Shown here piece by piece: positions 25,901-35,800 of a stretch of DNA of 64,000 nt. The translations under genes and the position numbers were made by a program. This stretch comes from Prosthecobacter sp. SYSU 5D2. GTDB lineage: Bacteria; Verrucomicrobiota; Verrucomicrobiia; Verrucomicrobiales; Verrucomicrobiaceae. The number at the start of each line of letters is the position of its first letter. Position 1 is the first letter of the stretch. The notes beneath the pieces are model-generated. The model worked only from the letters and a program-made list of their open reading frames with translations. It was not told the origin of the DNA and did not search any database. The stretch spans positions 173,612-237,611 of the forward strand of contig NZ_JBBYXL010000012.1 of assembly GCF_039655865.1 (NCBI RefSeq). Reading direction: 5' to 3'.

Positions 25901-28608
25901 TGGTCAACAGCAGCGGCACAGACCCGCTCGCCCTCACAGGCACCGGCAGTCTGACGCTGACCTCCGGCGGCCTGCTTTTCCATGCAGGGGCGACGGAAAA
26001 TGATGCGACAGTGGACGGATTCAGCCAGATCCTGGCAGGCAACAGCGCGGGCACGGATGATGAACTGGTGGTCTTCGTGACCTCCTCCGCAGGTGCGGCT
26101 GCCGGGGCCACGCTGACGCTCAACAGCGGCATTGCCGACAATGGCGGAGCCACCAGCCTGACCAAATCCGGAGCCGGCACACTCATTCTTGGCGGCGTCA
26201 ATACCTACACCGGCACCACCACCGTGAATGAAGGCGTGCTGCAGTTTGGCCAGAGCACCGGCACCCTGGGCAGCGGCAGCCTGCGCCTGGCGGGCGGGAC
26301 GCTGCGCTGGGCAGCCGGCAATACCACGGACATCACCGCCGGAGCCCGCAGTGTGGAGCTACTGGGGGCATCTGTTTACCTCACCCCCGGCTCCGCAGGC
26401 ACCACCAGCACCGGCGGCAACATCCTCTTTGCAGGCAGCACCCTGGATGTGGGCAGCAACAACGTCACCCTCACGGCTGCCATCGGTGAAAACGGTTACG
26501 GCGGCCTGACCAAAATGGGCACAGGCACCCTGACGCTGAACAGTGCGCCCACCTACACCGGCACGACGCTCATCGCCGAAGGGGCCATGAATTTCCAGAC
26601 CATCGCCCCTGGCACGATGGAGGGTCTTTACCTGGCGAGCCGCAATGGAGGCGCGACCCTCAGCTCGACCATTCAGGATGGCCTGAATGTCCAGCAGCTC
26701 ATTGTCGCCGGTGTGTATGGCAATCCCGGGGTCAATACTCCAGGCGTCACCGCCACACTCACCGTCAATGGCGGTGCGGTGAACATCGGCAGCGGCGCAG
26801 GCGATGACTTCGTCCTCATCGGCTATCGTGACACGACCGCCGGTGTGGCGACCTCTTTCACGACGGGAACCGTGGACTTCAGCGCTGCCAGCTCCGTGAC
26901 CCTGAATGTCAGCAGCCTGGAGCTGGGGACCTTTTATGGAGCTGTCTCTTCGCCCAACAGCCGCACTAGCTCTGGCAGCCTGCTGCTTTCCAATACGCTG
27001 AACCACATCACCGCCGGCAAAATTATCCTGGGCAACAGTCCAGCCTCCGTCGTTAACGTGAGTCCGGCCTCCAGCATTAATCTGGGCACCGGCACCACCA
27101 CCATTCATACGGATACGTTAGTCATCGGCGGCAGCCGGTCGGCGGGCACCATCACGCTAGGCAGCGGCGGCTCCTTTACCCTGCGGGGGCAGCAAGGCGG
27201 AAGCACCGGGGCCAATCTTTTCATTGGCGACAATGACTCCAACGGCTCCACAGGTACAAACAATGTCTCTTCCCTGACACTGACGGGAGCCTCCCTGGTG
27301 GACCTTAAAATCAATCTTCTCATTTTGGGACGCGTGAGTATCGCGAACACCTCTGGCGGTTATGGCCGGGGCACGCTGAGCTTTGACACGGGCCTCATTG
27401 AAGCCACCACCATTCTCATGGCGGACCCGAATTACTCCTCCGGAACGGATAACAACATCGCCAACACCATCGGCACTATCAACCAGTCCGGCGATGCAGT
27501 CTTCCGCTTTATGGAATTGAGCCGGGGGAAAGGCACCGCCGTCTGGAACTGGCAGGGCGGGACCTTGCAAAACATCAGCGGCGCGGACCAGACGAATGAA
27601 AATGTGAACTTCACCCTCAACGGCAGCGGGGATGCAAACAACCCCGCCCTGCGCACCTATGAGGTAGATGAAGACCGCACTGCCACCTTTGAAAGCGCCG
27701 CCGCCCTGACGGGTGCGGGCTCCTTCAGCAAGGAGGGGGAAGGCAGCCTGGCGCTGCATGGAGTGAATACGAACCTGGGCAATGTGCTCATCGCCGAAGG
27801 CAGCCTGGCACTGCACGGCAGCGGCAGCATGGATGATGCGGCCTGGTTTAACGTGGGCACGGCTGGCACCCTGGATGTGACCGCACGCACGGCTTCCTCC
27901 TATACGAGTGATGCGGTGATCTCCGGCACCGGCACGCTGAAAGCCACCGGCGGGAGCTTCACCATCGGCAGCAACGTGGGCAGTGTGAATGCTGACGGCG
28001 TGCTCAAGCCGGGCAGTTCCAGCTCCATCGGCACTGCTGCCTCTGCTGCTACCGTGGGTGACCTGACGGGCACCCTGCACATCGAAGGCGCTCTGGTTTT
28101 GGGCGGGAATGCCGTCCGTGTGGACCGCGCCGTGCTCCAGGCCGGCAGCACCGACCGGAATGCGGCAGCCACTCTCGACACCCTGCATGGCGGCAACTTG
28201 GCCACCTGGGTGGACAACATCCCGGCTGACTTCGCCGCATTTATGACCGGGGCAGGAAGCGGGCACGACCTGATCACCATCTCCGATGGCCTGACCCTGA
28301 ATGAAAACGGCGGCATCACCATCACGGACTACGATGGTTACAGCGGCCAGTTTGGCGATGTGTTTAACTTCCTGGACTGGAGCAGCCTGGCCGGCCTGAC
28401 CAACAATGGATTTGATGCCGGCCCACGCTATCAGACCGGCATCGAAACCGGTCACGACCTCACCCTCTTCACCCTCACCCCCGGCCTCCAATGGGACACC
28501 AGCCTGTTCCTGAGCAACGGGGTGCTCGTGGTGGTGCCTGAGCCATCCCGGATGCTGCTGCTTTTCATCGCCCTTGCCGCCTGCACCTTCCGCCGCCGCC
28601 GCGTATAA
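22915..28608 (+). CDS. giant autotransporter-repeat PEP-CTERM surface protein (1897 aa)
   Basis: The signal peptide is MKLRTLLTSALAVSGLQFTAPAA. The body is Gly/Thr/Asn/Ser-rich beta-helix sequence with at least six autotransporter-associated beta-strand repeats, for example LTKSGAGTLILGGVNTYTG, GLTKMGTGTLTLNSAPTYTG and ITKRGNRTLTLAVNTHSFTG. The C-terminus is a PEP-CTERM tail: VPEPSR, a hydrophobic stretch (MLLLFIALAACTF) and RRRRV. Such tails are cut and sorted by an exosortase, so the protein should be exported to the surface or matrix. The final 180 or so residues before the tail match the 4.2k-aa paralogue. There is no beta-barrel translocator domain, so it is not a classical autotransporter. 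The function is unknown; structural or adhesive roles are inference. Confidence 0.9.
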   Translation: MKLRTLLTSALAVSGLQFTAPAADLYWGGDASSSFQTLGNWWADLNRSTAATAIPGAADVAIFNALAPVPSQIATLGADTTLLGLVFNGSSGTAITLGTLNDHLLTLGTSGLSIEAGAAAHTLNSAVAINTSQTWSNLSNQLFTQAGNVSFASPANQTLEISGTGGFAITGPITATANRRLAITSSGPVTLGDISSTAVLTFDVADGLNPAITGTISGSGSIHKEGSGKLTLSGANSLTGTIRLLEGEVVIAKSNTANSQTIFGLASGAPGSNGFGTLTLDNSTEDVNYRTNTLYVHATSDGGIITSTGGSFEATLSLNANRNFIINDSTAEIDLLVTVGIANGDANARTLTKQSIGTMVMQGANTYTGATNVDRGKLILDYSLNNGDNKLSNSATTSLRGGHLELLGNSSAATTEVANALAVTNGSNVLALTSQGGQEVTFTLNGNLSRSTGTGVLDIQSNAPALTHFIVGGTPANNADGFLGGWATYNGSRWATRNGSNEIVALAGTVQNDKGLWSAGENIIMDAASTGALVTPEVASLILDSAAGGALILDNNARALTLTSSAILVSSNVTGDTSIEGGQILTRNSAVTATNELIITNHSTGKLTVGANLGGSNTLLSAIQHITLGGAGVIELAGSNSYSGNLYVQGNVKVSGGDAINDYRNTILATGGSMTENGALLDLDGGSEGIGNLSGGSAAENTYLSNGPGEVRLGTGGALTLNQTADSTYNGMFTGSGVITKRGNRTLTLAVNTHSFTGEVVVEGGSITANGAGTAFGSISTLRLRGGSFTSGQSATSATNKINNSATVILEGTSGNGLHILSSVNGARTETSSRLTLGGGANTLTVENTVTPSATFSTATATLAFGSGNPSFSRLNGATMLVRGTNLAGTASASTVATRVTFSNTTAINAAHIGTSTATTQSSSVTTLKILPFGIGENDVAGVGNSFLTYATTLGLRPLAESEYATVYGSAAADDNLSLSGSATGLAEKTFNSLRLVNSSGTDPLALTGTGSLTLTSGGLLFHAGATENDATVDGFSQILAGNSAGTDDELVVFVTSSAGAAAGATLTLNSGIADNGGATSLTKSGAGTLILGGVNTYTGTTTVNEGVLQFGQSTGTLGSGSLRLAGGTLRWAAGNTTDITAGARSVELLGASVYLTPGSAGTTSTGGNILFAGSTLDVGSNNVTLTAAIGENGYGGLTKMGTGTLTLNSAPTYTGTTLIAEGAMNFQTIAPGTMEGLYLASRNGGATLSSTIQDGLNVQQLIVAGVYGNPGVNTPGVTATLTVNGGAVNIGSGAGDDFVLIGYRDTTAGVATSFTTGTVDFSAASSVTLNVSSLELGTFYGAVSSPNSRTSSGSLLLSNTLNHITAGKIILGNSPASVVNVSPASSINLGTGTTTIHTDTLVIGGSRSAGTITLGSGGSFTLRGQQGGSTGANLFIGDNDSNGSTGTNNVSSLTLTGASLVDLKINLLILGRVSIANTSGGYGRGTLSFDTGLIEATTILMADPNYSSGTDNNIANTIGTINQSGDAVFRFMELSRGKGTAVWNWQGGTLQNISGADQTNENVNFTLNGSGDANNPALRTYEVDEDRTATFESAAALTGAGSFSKEGEGSLALHGVNTNLGNVLIAEGSLALHGSGSMDDAAWFNVGTAGTLDVTARTASSYTSDAVISGTGTLKATGGSFTIGSNVGSVNADGVLKPGSSSSIGTAASAATVGDLTGTLHIEGALVLGGNAVRVDRAVLQAGSTDRNAAATLDTLHGGNLATWVDNIPADFAAFMTGAGSGHDLITISDGLTLNENGGITITDYDGYSGQFGDVFNFLDWSSLAGLTNNGFDAGPRYQTGIETGHDLTLFTLTPGLQWDTSLFLSNGVLVVVPEPSRMLLLFIALAACTFRRRRV

Positions 28609-28614
28609 ACAGCC

Positions 28615-28959
28615 TCACTTGCGGAAGATGAAATAAACCGCCCCGCACATGCAGAGCGCCGCCCAGAGGTAATCCCACTTCAGGGGCTGCTTCATGTAAA
28701 AGAACACAAAGGGGACAAAAACGGTCAGCGTGATGACCTCCTGGATGATCTTGAGCTGGGGCAGGTTCAGCGCGGTGCTGCCGATGCGGTTGGCAGGGAC
28801 CTGCAGGGCATATTCGAAGAAGGCGATGCCCCAGCTCACAACGGCCGCGATGAACCACGGCCTGGCCTTCATGTCCTTGAGGTGCGCATACCAGGCGAAG
28901 GTCATGAAGACATTCGCGACTGAAAGGAGACAGACCGCTTTGACAATGGCCCAGTTCAT
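28615..28959 (-). CDS. DUF486/DMT-family small membrane protein
   Basis: This is a 114-aa protein with four predicted membrane helices. MNWAIVKAVCLLSVANVFMTFAWYAHLK, FFEYALQVPANRIG, LKIIQEVITLTVFVPFVFFY and the terminal WAALCMCGAVYFIFRK match the DUF486 family, which belongs to the drug/metabolite transporter group. The substrate is unknown. It lies 9 bp after the zinc-ribbon gene on the same strand, so the two probably form an operon. Its stop is 6 bp from that of the convergent PEP-CTERM gene. Confidence 0.88.
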   Translation of the reverse strand: MNWAIVKAVCLLSVANVFMTFAWYAHLKDMKARPWFIAAVVSWGIAFFEYALQVPANRIGSTALNLPQLKIIQEVITLTVFVPFVFFYMKQPLKWDYLWAALCMCGAVYFIFRK

Positions 28960-28968
28960 AAAAGGTGG

Positions 28969-29673
28969 TTACTCCACCAGATACAAGATGCGCCCGCAGC
29001 TTTCGCATTGGGTGATGGTTTCATCCGCGCGCAGTTGCTGAATGGTGCCCATGACGACCTTCATGTGGCAGCCAGCACAGATGCCGTTGATGAGGGCGAC
29101 GACAGCTGAATCGCCCTTTTTGTTAAACAGGCGGTTGTAGAGATCCAGCACGGGGGTGTCCACCGGGGTGGCGAGGGTGCTGCGCTCGGCCTCCTCAGCG
29201 GCAAGGCGGGTCTTCACCCCTTCCGCACGGATGGCGAGGGTTTTGAGATCCTCATCCACACGCTCCTGGGTGATGGCCAGCTTGGCCTGTGCTGCTTTGA
29301 GCACGGCTTTGGCGGATTCCAGGGTTTCCATGTGCTCAAGCTCCGTGTCTTCCAGTGCACGCACATCGGCTTCATAGCGTTTGATCTCATGACCGAGCGC
29401 CTGGAACTCGTCATTTTTGCGGGTCTCAAACTGCTGATCGTGCAGGCGCTTGATGGAATTTTGACGGGTCGCGATGTCCAGTTCCACGCTTTTGATTTTC
29501 ACCTCGGTTTCCTTGGCATGCAGATTCGCGGCTTCCACGGCGGCCAGATCCCCGGCGAGCTGCATTTTGGCCATGGCCTCGTTCTTCGGGATGTCCTTGA
29601 GTTCTTTCTGGAGGGAGCGGATGCGCTGGTCCCGTTCCTGGAGTTTGAGAAGCTGGGTGATTTCTGGAAGCAT
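28969..29673 (-). CDS. coiled-coil protein with C-terminal C4 zinc ribbon
   Basis: This is a 234-aa protein from the ATG at 29673 (MLPEITQLLKLQERDQRIRSL); upstream in-frame codons to 29721 are not conserved-looking. Residues about 5-175 are a charged, heptad-like coiled coil. The C-terminus has two Cys pairs, CAGC (in GICAGCHMKV) and CESC (in TQCESCGRIL), that make a zinc ribbon (zf-RING_7 type). Members are found in many bacteria as probable nucleic-acid-binding or chaperone-like proteins, but this role is not proven. It is the first gene of a pair with the DUF486 gene. Confidence 0.88.
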   Translation of the reverse strand: MLPEITQLLKLQERDQRIRSLQKELKDIPKNEAMAKMQLAGDLAAVEAANLHAKETEVKIKSVELDIATRQNSIKRLHDQQFETRKNDEFQALGHEIKRYEADVRALEDTELEHMETLESAKAVLKAAQAKLAITQERVDEDLKTLAIRAEGVKTRLAAEEAERSTLATPVDTPVLDLYNRLFNKKGDSAVVALINGICAGCHMKVVMGTIQQLRADETITQCESCGRILYLVE

Positions 29674-29772
29674 TGTGCCGCCATGATGGCGCAGGATGCC
29701 GGGCGGGTGCAAGGACAACACGCAGCAAAGCGCAGCTTCTACCGGGGCGGGAGAGCGGGTCTGTCAATGAAC

Positions 29773-29813
29773 AAAAAGGCCCGCAGCGGGAGCGGTGCTC
29801 ACCGGTGCGGGCC
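29773..29813 (-). terminator. terminator of the 4.2k-aa PEP-CTERM gene
   Basis: GGCCCGCA (29778-29785) and TGCGGGCC (29806-29813) form an 8-bp stem followed on the minus strand by TTTTTG. It lies 18 bp past the giant gene's stop and shields the downstream zinc-ribbon gene. Confidence 0.88.
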
Positions 29814-29831
29814 GATTTTGCCAGCCAGACC

Positions 29832-32800
29832 TTACTTCCGCCGGCGGCGGAAGAAGACACCGCCCAGACCGGCCATCAGCAGCAGGACGCGGCCCGGTTC
29901 AGGCACGACGACGATGATGCCATGGGTCGTGAAGAGGCTGGTGTTCCAGAAAAGACCTTCGCCAAGCGTGGGGAGGTAGAGGTCGGTATTTTCATACCCG
30001 CCACCTGCGCGATTGCCAGTGCCAGCATCGAAACCTGAATTGAGAACGGCATTCCAGTCCAAAAGGTTGAAAACCGCCCCATCGCCGGGAGAATATCCGG
30101 TGAGCAAGTCCACACGGATGGTGCCATGCTGATTGAACTCCAGGGTGCCGCCGACATTGATGTAATCGTGCAGGCTAAGATCGCCAAAAGTGCCGTCCAG
30201 CACGCCCATCTGATCGGCAGTGCCCGTGGCCAGCCCTTGCAAGAAGGCTTCCACATCACCGCCTGCCCAGCCGAGGGCGGCCAGGGTGGTGGTGGAGCCG
30301 CCGAGCTGCAAGGTGAGGCGCTCGACCGGCAGGATGGCAGTTCCTGCGGCAAGGGTAAGATTCTGCGTGATCTGGAGATGCCCGATCATGTCCCCGGCCG
30401 TGGCCAGCCCAGAGGTGGAGCTGAGACCCGGAGCGAGGCGGCCACTGCGGCTGGCAAGCCCGACGGCATCCTTGACGACGAGGGAGCCGGTGATGATGCC
30501 GCGGCTGGTATTGTCCGCACGCTGGGCACCGACGCCGCCACCACTGATGACGCCATCAAATTCGTAGGAGCCACCGGTGCGGCCGCTGACATCCAGACCC
30601 GTGCCTGCGGCCATCCGGATCCAGGGGGTCTCGTTCACCGCGCCATCACCAGTGAGCAGAAGCCTTCCGGCATTGATGAAGGTATTTCCCACATAGGAGC
30701 TGCTGGCGGAGGACAGGGCGAGGTCACCTTCCCCGCTCTTGACGAGATGGGTGGAGCCATGGATCTGACCGCCATAAGTGGTGTCGCCAGCCTGGTTGAC
30801 AGTGAGGGTGTTATAATCAAAACCGCCGTTGTGAACGGAGCCGCCGGTGCCCTGAAGGGCCGCCACTTCCTGGTCATACCCATTGAGATCAAACATGCCG
30901 GAGAACCGGGTCGTCAGCTCTGTGGTGACTGGGAGGGTATTGTTCCGGCCGATCTGGAGGATGCCATTTTCAATGTTGGTGTTCCGGAAGCTGTTGGCGC
31001 TGCCATTGAGGAGAATGATGTCCTGACCGACCTTGGTGAGGTCATGGTCGCCCGTGATGTTGCCATCAATGTGGAGGTAGGAACCGCGCAGGCCCGGATC
31101 GTTGGGATTCAGGTTGGTGGTGGTGTTGAGCTTGCCCATGTCATAAAGGAAATGGTTGGCTGCGTTGGAAGTGCCAGCGGGGTATAGCTGGCCCAGCAAG
31201 GAATCGGCTGTCAAATTGACGGTGATGCCGCTGCCCAGGGTGTGGTTGACGGCGACCTGCTCCCAGTCCAGCGGAAGGTAGCCCATGATCGAGCCGCCAT
31301 TCAGATTGATGGTGCGGGTGCCGGTCTGGTTGGCCATGATCTGAAGATGCACGCCGGATGGCAGGCTGTAATCGCCGCTGCCGCGCGCTTCATTGACGGC
31401 CCAGCGCTCCGTGGAGCCCCAGGCCTGGGTAAGGGTGGCGGTAGGGGACCAGTTGGCCACGGCGATTTCCAGGGTGCCTGTGGGGTTGATGGTGGCATTG
31501 ATGCTGGCATTGCCAAAAGCACCGTTGTGCATGACGCGGACACCGCCGTCGCCGACGGTAAAGCTGCGCGAGCCGGTGAAGGTGGCGCTGTTATCTCCCA
31601 GGGTCAGCATGCCGATGCCGGTCTTGCGGACATCATACAGGCCCTGGTTGTTCAGGCCGCCGGTGCCGTCACCATGGCCGAGCTGCACACCCGTGGTCGC
31701 TCCAGGGGCGGCGCGGTCCGTTTCAACATGCAGCAGATAATGGTCGTGCAGAGTCACGGTGCCGGTGCGCATGGTGCTGCGCAAGCCGTCCATCCGCAGG
31801 ATGACGGTGCCTTCCTGGCCGGTGCCGGCAACGGTATTGGTGGTGCGCAGGTCTATGGCCGGGACCTGGATGGTGCGGTCGCTGCCGGCAATGGCGTAGA
31901 TACGGTTGAAATCATACGCGGTAATGTCCCCCCCGCTCCAGGTGAAGACATCGGGCGAGCCTGGATTGAAGTTGTAGCGCACCTCGGTGGTGTTGAAGGT
32001 ATTGTCACGGTCATTGGCCCGGCTGCCGTTGAGGATGACCTCCCCGGTGCTGGCCGCGCCGGGGGTGAGGAACTGGATGCCGCCGCCATTGACCACCCAG
32101 TCGCCCGTGAACTGGGACTGGTCGGAACGGATGTTCACAAAGGCCGAGCCCGACTTGGTGAACTGGCTGGCGTAGATCCTGCCGTTGAGCTGGAGGGTGT
32201 TGTTACTGGCGGAGACGAAAGCCTCGCCATCGCCATCCCCCTCGACAGAAGGGCCAAAGTAGAGATCGGCATTGATGGTGGGTGTATTGGCAACCTGGAT
32301 GAGACCGCCGCTGCGGATGGTGATGCGGTCAAACCCGGAGCCTGCATTGATGTTGATGTCCCGCTCCAGGCGGAGGGCGTAAACGTCCAGATCGCCGCCC
32401 AGGGTGAAGTTGCTGGAGCCCTGCAGGCTCAGAATTTCGGTGCCGTCATTTTCCGTGATGACGCTGCCGGGTGTCAGGGTGGGGGTCGTGTTGGTGACGG
32501 CGAGGTAGTTGTCCGGCGCACCTCCCTGAGTGATGAGCTGGAAGCCCAGCGTGGCATCGTATTTGAGGAACTGGCCGTCCGTGCGGCTGGTGATCCAGGG
32601 AACCACCATGTTGTTGTCCATGAGGCTTGCACCGTTGGCGGCCAGGAGACGGGTGGCGCTGGCAGTGCCGGCGGTGCCGAGGATGCCGAGGGTGGTGGTG
32701 TTATCCACGATGGTGGTGACCATGAGGGTGCCGCTGCCGCTACGGGTGATGTCGCCGGTGCTCAACTCAGACCAGTTGGCACCGCGGCGGCGGAGGACGA

Positions 32801-35800
32801 TTTCCGAACCGCCGGAGACGCTGATGGCACCGATGGTTTCACTGTTGTAAACGCTGTTGGTGTCGTCGCCAAATATCTCGATAACGGAGGTGTTCAGCGC
32901 GATGCCGGCACTGTCCGCCCAGCGTCCCTGGGTGTCAGCCGTGCCAAAGGCCGTGCCGTTGTCAAAGCGAATGCGTGAACCGGGATGGAAGACGTAGGCG
33001 TTGGCATTGCCCGTATCGGAGTTGCGCGCGGTGCCGTTGCTGCCCTCAATGCGGAGGTCGCCAAAAACATCCACTGTACCGGTGCCCACTGCGGTGCGAT
33101 AGGTCGTGGCATTGACCTGGCCGGCCTGGATGTTCAGGACGGCTCCACGAAAGGCGCCGCCGCTGTCACGGGTGCGGCTGATCAGGGTGCCGCCGTCGAA
33201 GGTGTTGTTGGAATTCGCACCCAAGGTTACGGTGCCGTAGGCCATCGTGATCTGGCCGCCGCCGATGAGGAGGCGGTTGCCAGCCCCTGATAGCTGGTCG
33301 GAGTTCCCAGTGACAGGGTTCATGGTGATGGTGCCATTATGGCCGCCGCCCAGGCGGAATTCATTTCCCCCAGGCCCCCAGGCGCTCAGGGTATTGGAGC
33401 TGATGGTGCCGCTGCCTTCGACACCGCCGAGCCACCAGCTGGCAAAAGCGCCGCCATCGCGGTTGGCCATGTCCAGGTCGGCCGTGTAGTTGCGCCCGCC
33501 ACCCAGGGCAAGCACGCCGTTACCGTTGCCATGAATAGTTGCCATCGCAGCAGCGGCCGTCACAGCATCGAATTGGGCATTGCCGCCGTCATTGTTGCGC
33601 ACGGCAAAGACAGAGAAGGAGCTGGCGCTGGTGACGATCTGGGTGAGACCGGCCGTTCCCAGGTTGCCCACATTGCGCACGGACAGGGCCGCTCCGGGGT
33701 AGAGGCGCACGGCACCGGTGCCCAGAGTGGCATTGATCTGGCGCACATTCAGCTCACCCGCCCAGATGTCGGTGCCGCCGGTGTAGGTGTTGGCGGCATT
33801 GTTGTCAAAACCCAGCAGGTAGTTGCCGGCCTTGTTGATCTTGCCTTCGCCCGAAACGACGGACCCATTGCGCAGAAGGGTGAAGGCGCTGTCCACGCGC
33901 AGCCATGGAGCGTCATTGATGACGACAGAACTGTGAATGTTGATCTGGTCCCCAAAGCTGGCGGACTGGAAGATGATCCAGGGGCTGTTGTTAGTGGTGA
34001 GGACGTTGCCATTGTTCGCGGCACCGATGGTGATGTGGGCATTGGTGGAGCCCACGCGCTGGGTAATTAGGGTGGTCTGACCATTGAGTGTGAGCGTCTG
34101 CCCTTCGGCATCAAAACGTGAGCCCGCGGTGCCGGAAGTGTTGGCCATGCGGATGGCTCCGAAATTGGAGACCACATCGCCGGAGCCGCCTGCATCAGAG
34201 GTGTTGCCCATGGTGTACCACTCCCCGCGATTCACCGTCATGCCGCCCGTGAAGCCGGCATTGTTGCCGTTCATCCGCAGCGTACCGTTACCGCTCTTGG
34301 TGATGCCTGCCGCGCTGCTGAAGTCTCCTGTGAGGAGGGCGGTGCCGGCGCTGACGCGGATGCCCACGTCGCTGGTGCCGCCGACCGTGGTGGCACCATT
34401 GACGGTGAAGTTGTAGCTGTTCGCGTTTTCGATCTGCAGCAGGGTGCCCGCTGCGCCTTCAGTCCCTTTAATGTCCAGGCTGCCAATGCTGATGGTGCCG
34501 TTACCGGAGCCGCTGGAGCGGTTCAGCTCAATGCGTGCGATGGGCACATTTTCCGCCACCACCACCTTGTGGTTGTAGGTGCCGCTGGCACTGGCCGTGC
34601 GCAGGCTGAGAAGGGGCATCTGCGAGCCGTTGTTGTTGTTAAAATAGTCAGCATGCAGGGTGATGGTGCTGGCGGAGCCGAGCGTGCCAGGCGCGTTGGC
34701 AATGAGGGTGCCGCCATTGATCTGGATGTTCCCGGTGATGTTGTTGCCAGTGTTGGCCAGGGTGAGGGTGCTGGGGCCGCCGCGGGTGAGATTGGCGGCG
34801 GTGAGCACGCCGTTGACCGTGAGAGTACTGTCCGCAGAAAATATGATCCCTTCCACCGGAGCGCTGCCACTGCCAAAGTACAAATTGGAGGCCAGAGTGA
34901 CAGCGCCATTGGTGATGAGGCCGCCGCTATGAATGTTAATCTGGTGGCCGGTGAGGGTGGTGGTGCCGGTCAGACGCAGGGCGTAGGCATTGACAGTGCC
35001 GGTGAGCGTGGCGTTTCCGGCAGTGCTGTAATGGGCGATGGAGGTGTTGGTGAGGCCTGCCAGGAAGGTGGCTCCTGTGCCGGTCGTGAAGGGCACATTG
35101 ACCAGTCCTGTATCGTTGTTGTAGCCCAGGTAACTGAGGTTGCTGACGCTGAGCATCCAGGGATTGAACATGCCGTTGTTCATATTTTCAGTCACCCAGG
35201 CCGGATCATTGATGAAGATCTTCTGGGACTGAAGAGCCGCTGACCCCAGCTCCGCAGCCGTGGTGTTGCGGATGGAAAGCAGGGCCTGCCCGGAGCGCTC
35301 GATGCCGTCATTGGTGATGAGGATGGACTGGCCATTGGTGCCAGAGCGCTCCATCAAGATCCCGGCACCGCCCTTGACGGTGATCTCCCCGACGACTTCC
35401 TGGTTCACGCGACCGCTGTGGTTGATAAGGCCGAGCTGCGCACCGTCCAGGATGATGGGCGTGGTGTCTCCCCACTTGTTTTCATACAGGCCCAGGTTGC
35501 TGTTGTCCTGGCGTGAAACGACGAACTGGTCGTTCACATCCATAAGGTAATCCAGCCGCAGCGCCCCGCCGGGCCGCAGGATGACTTTGTTGACCTGATC
35601 CCCCGCATCGTTGGTGAAGCGGCCGTCGCCGCGTGCCTCCAGGCGGCCATAGACCTCAAACTCGGGCGTGGCATAGTCACCGTGAAAAGAAAGGAGATTG
35701 CCCACGGAGCCGAAGTCTGCACCACGGTGGATGATGGTGTTGCCGGTGAAGTTCTGGCCGCCGTATGTGCGCACCTGGGACTGGGAGCCCGTGGGCACGT

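Noticed and set aside
27157..28491. 444-aa minus-strand open frame over the 1897-aa PEP-CTERM gene
   Set aside because: It overlaps the conserved C-terminal module and has no domain of its own.
31242..32978. 578-aa open frame antisense to the 4.2k-aa PEP-CTERM gene
   Set aside because: It mirrors the codon bias of a Gly/Thr/Ala-rich repeat gene. Composition is Gly/Ala/Asp/His-rich without any recognisable domain, and the opposite strand encodes a clear protein with signal peptide and tail.
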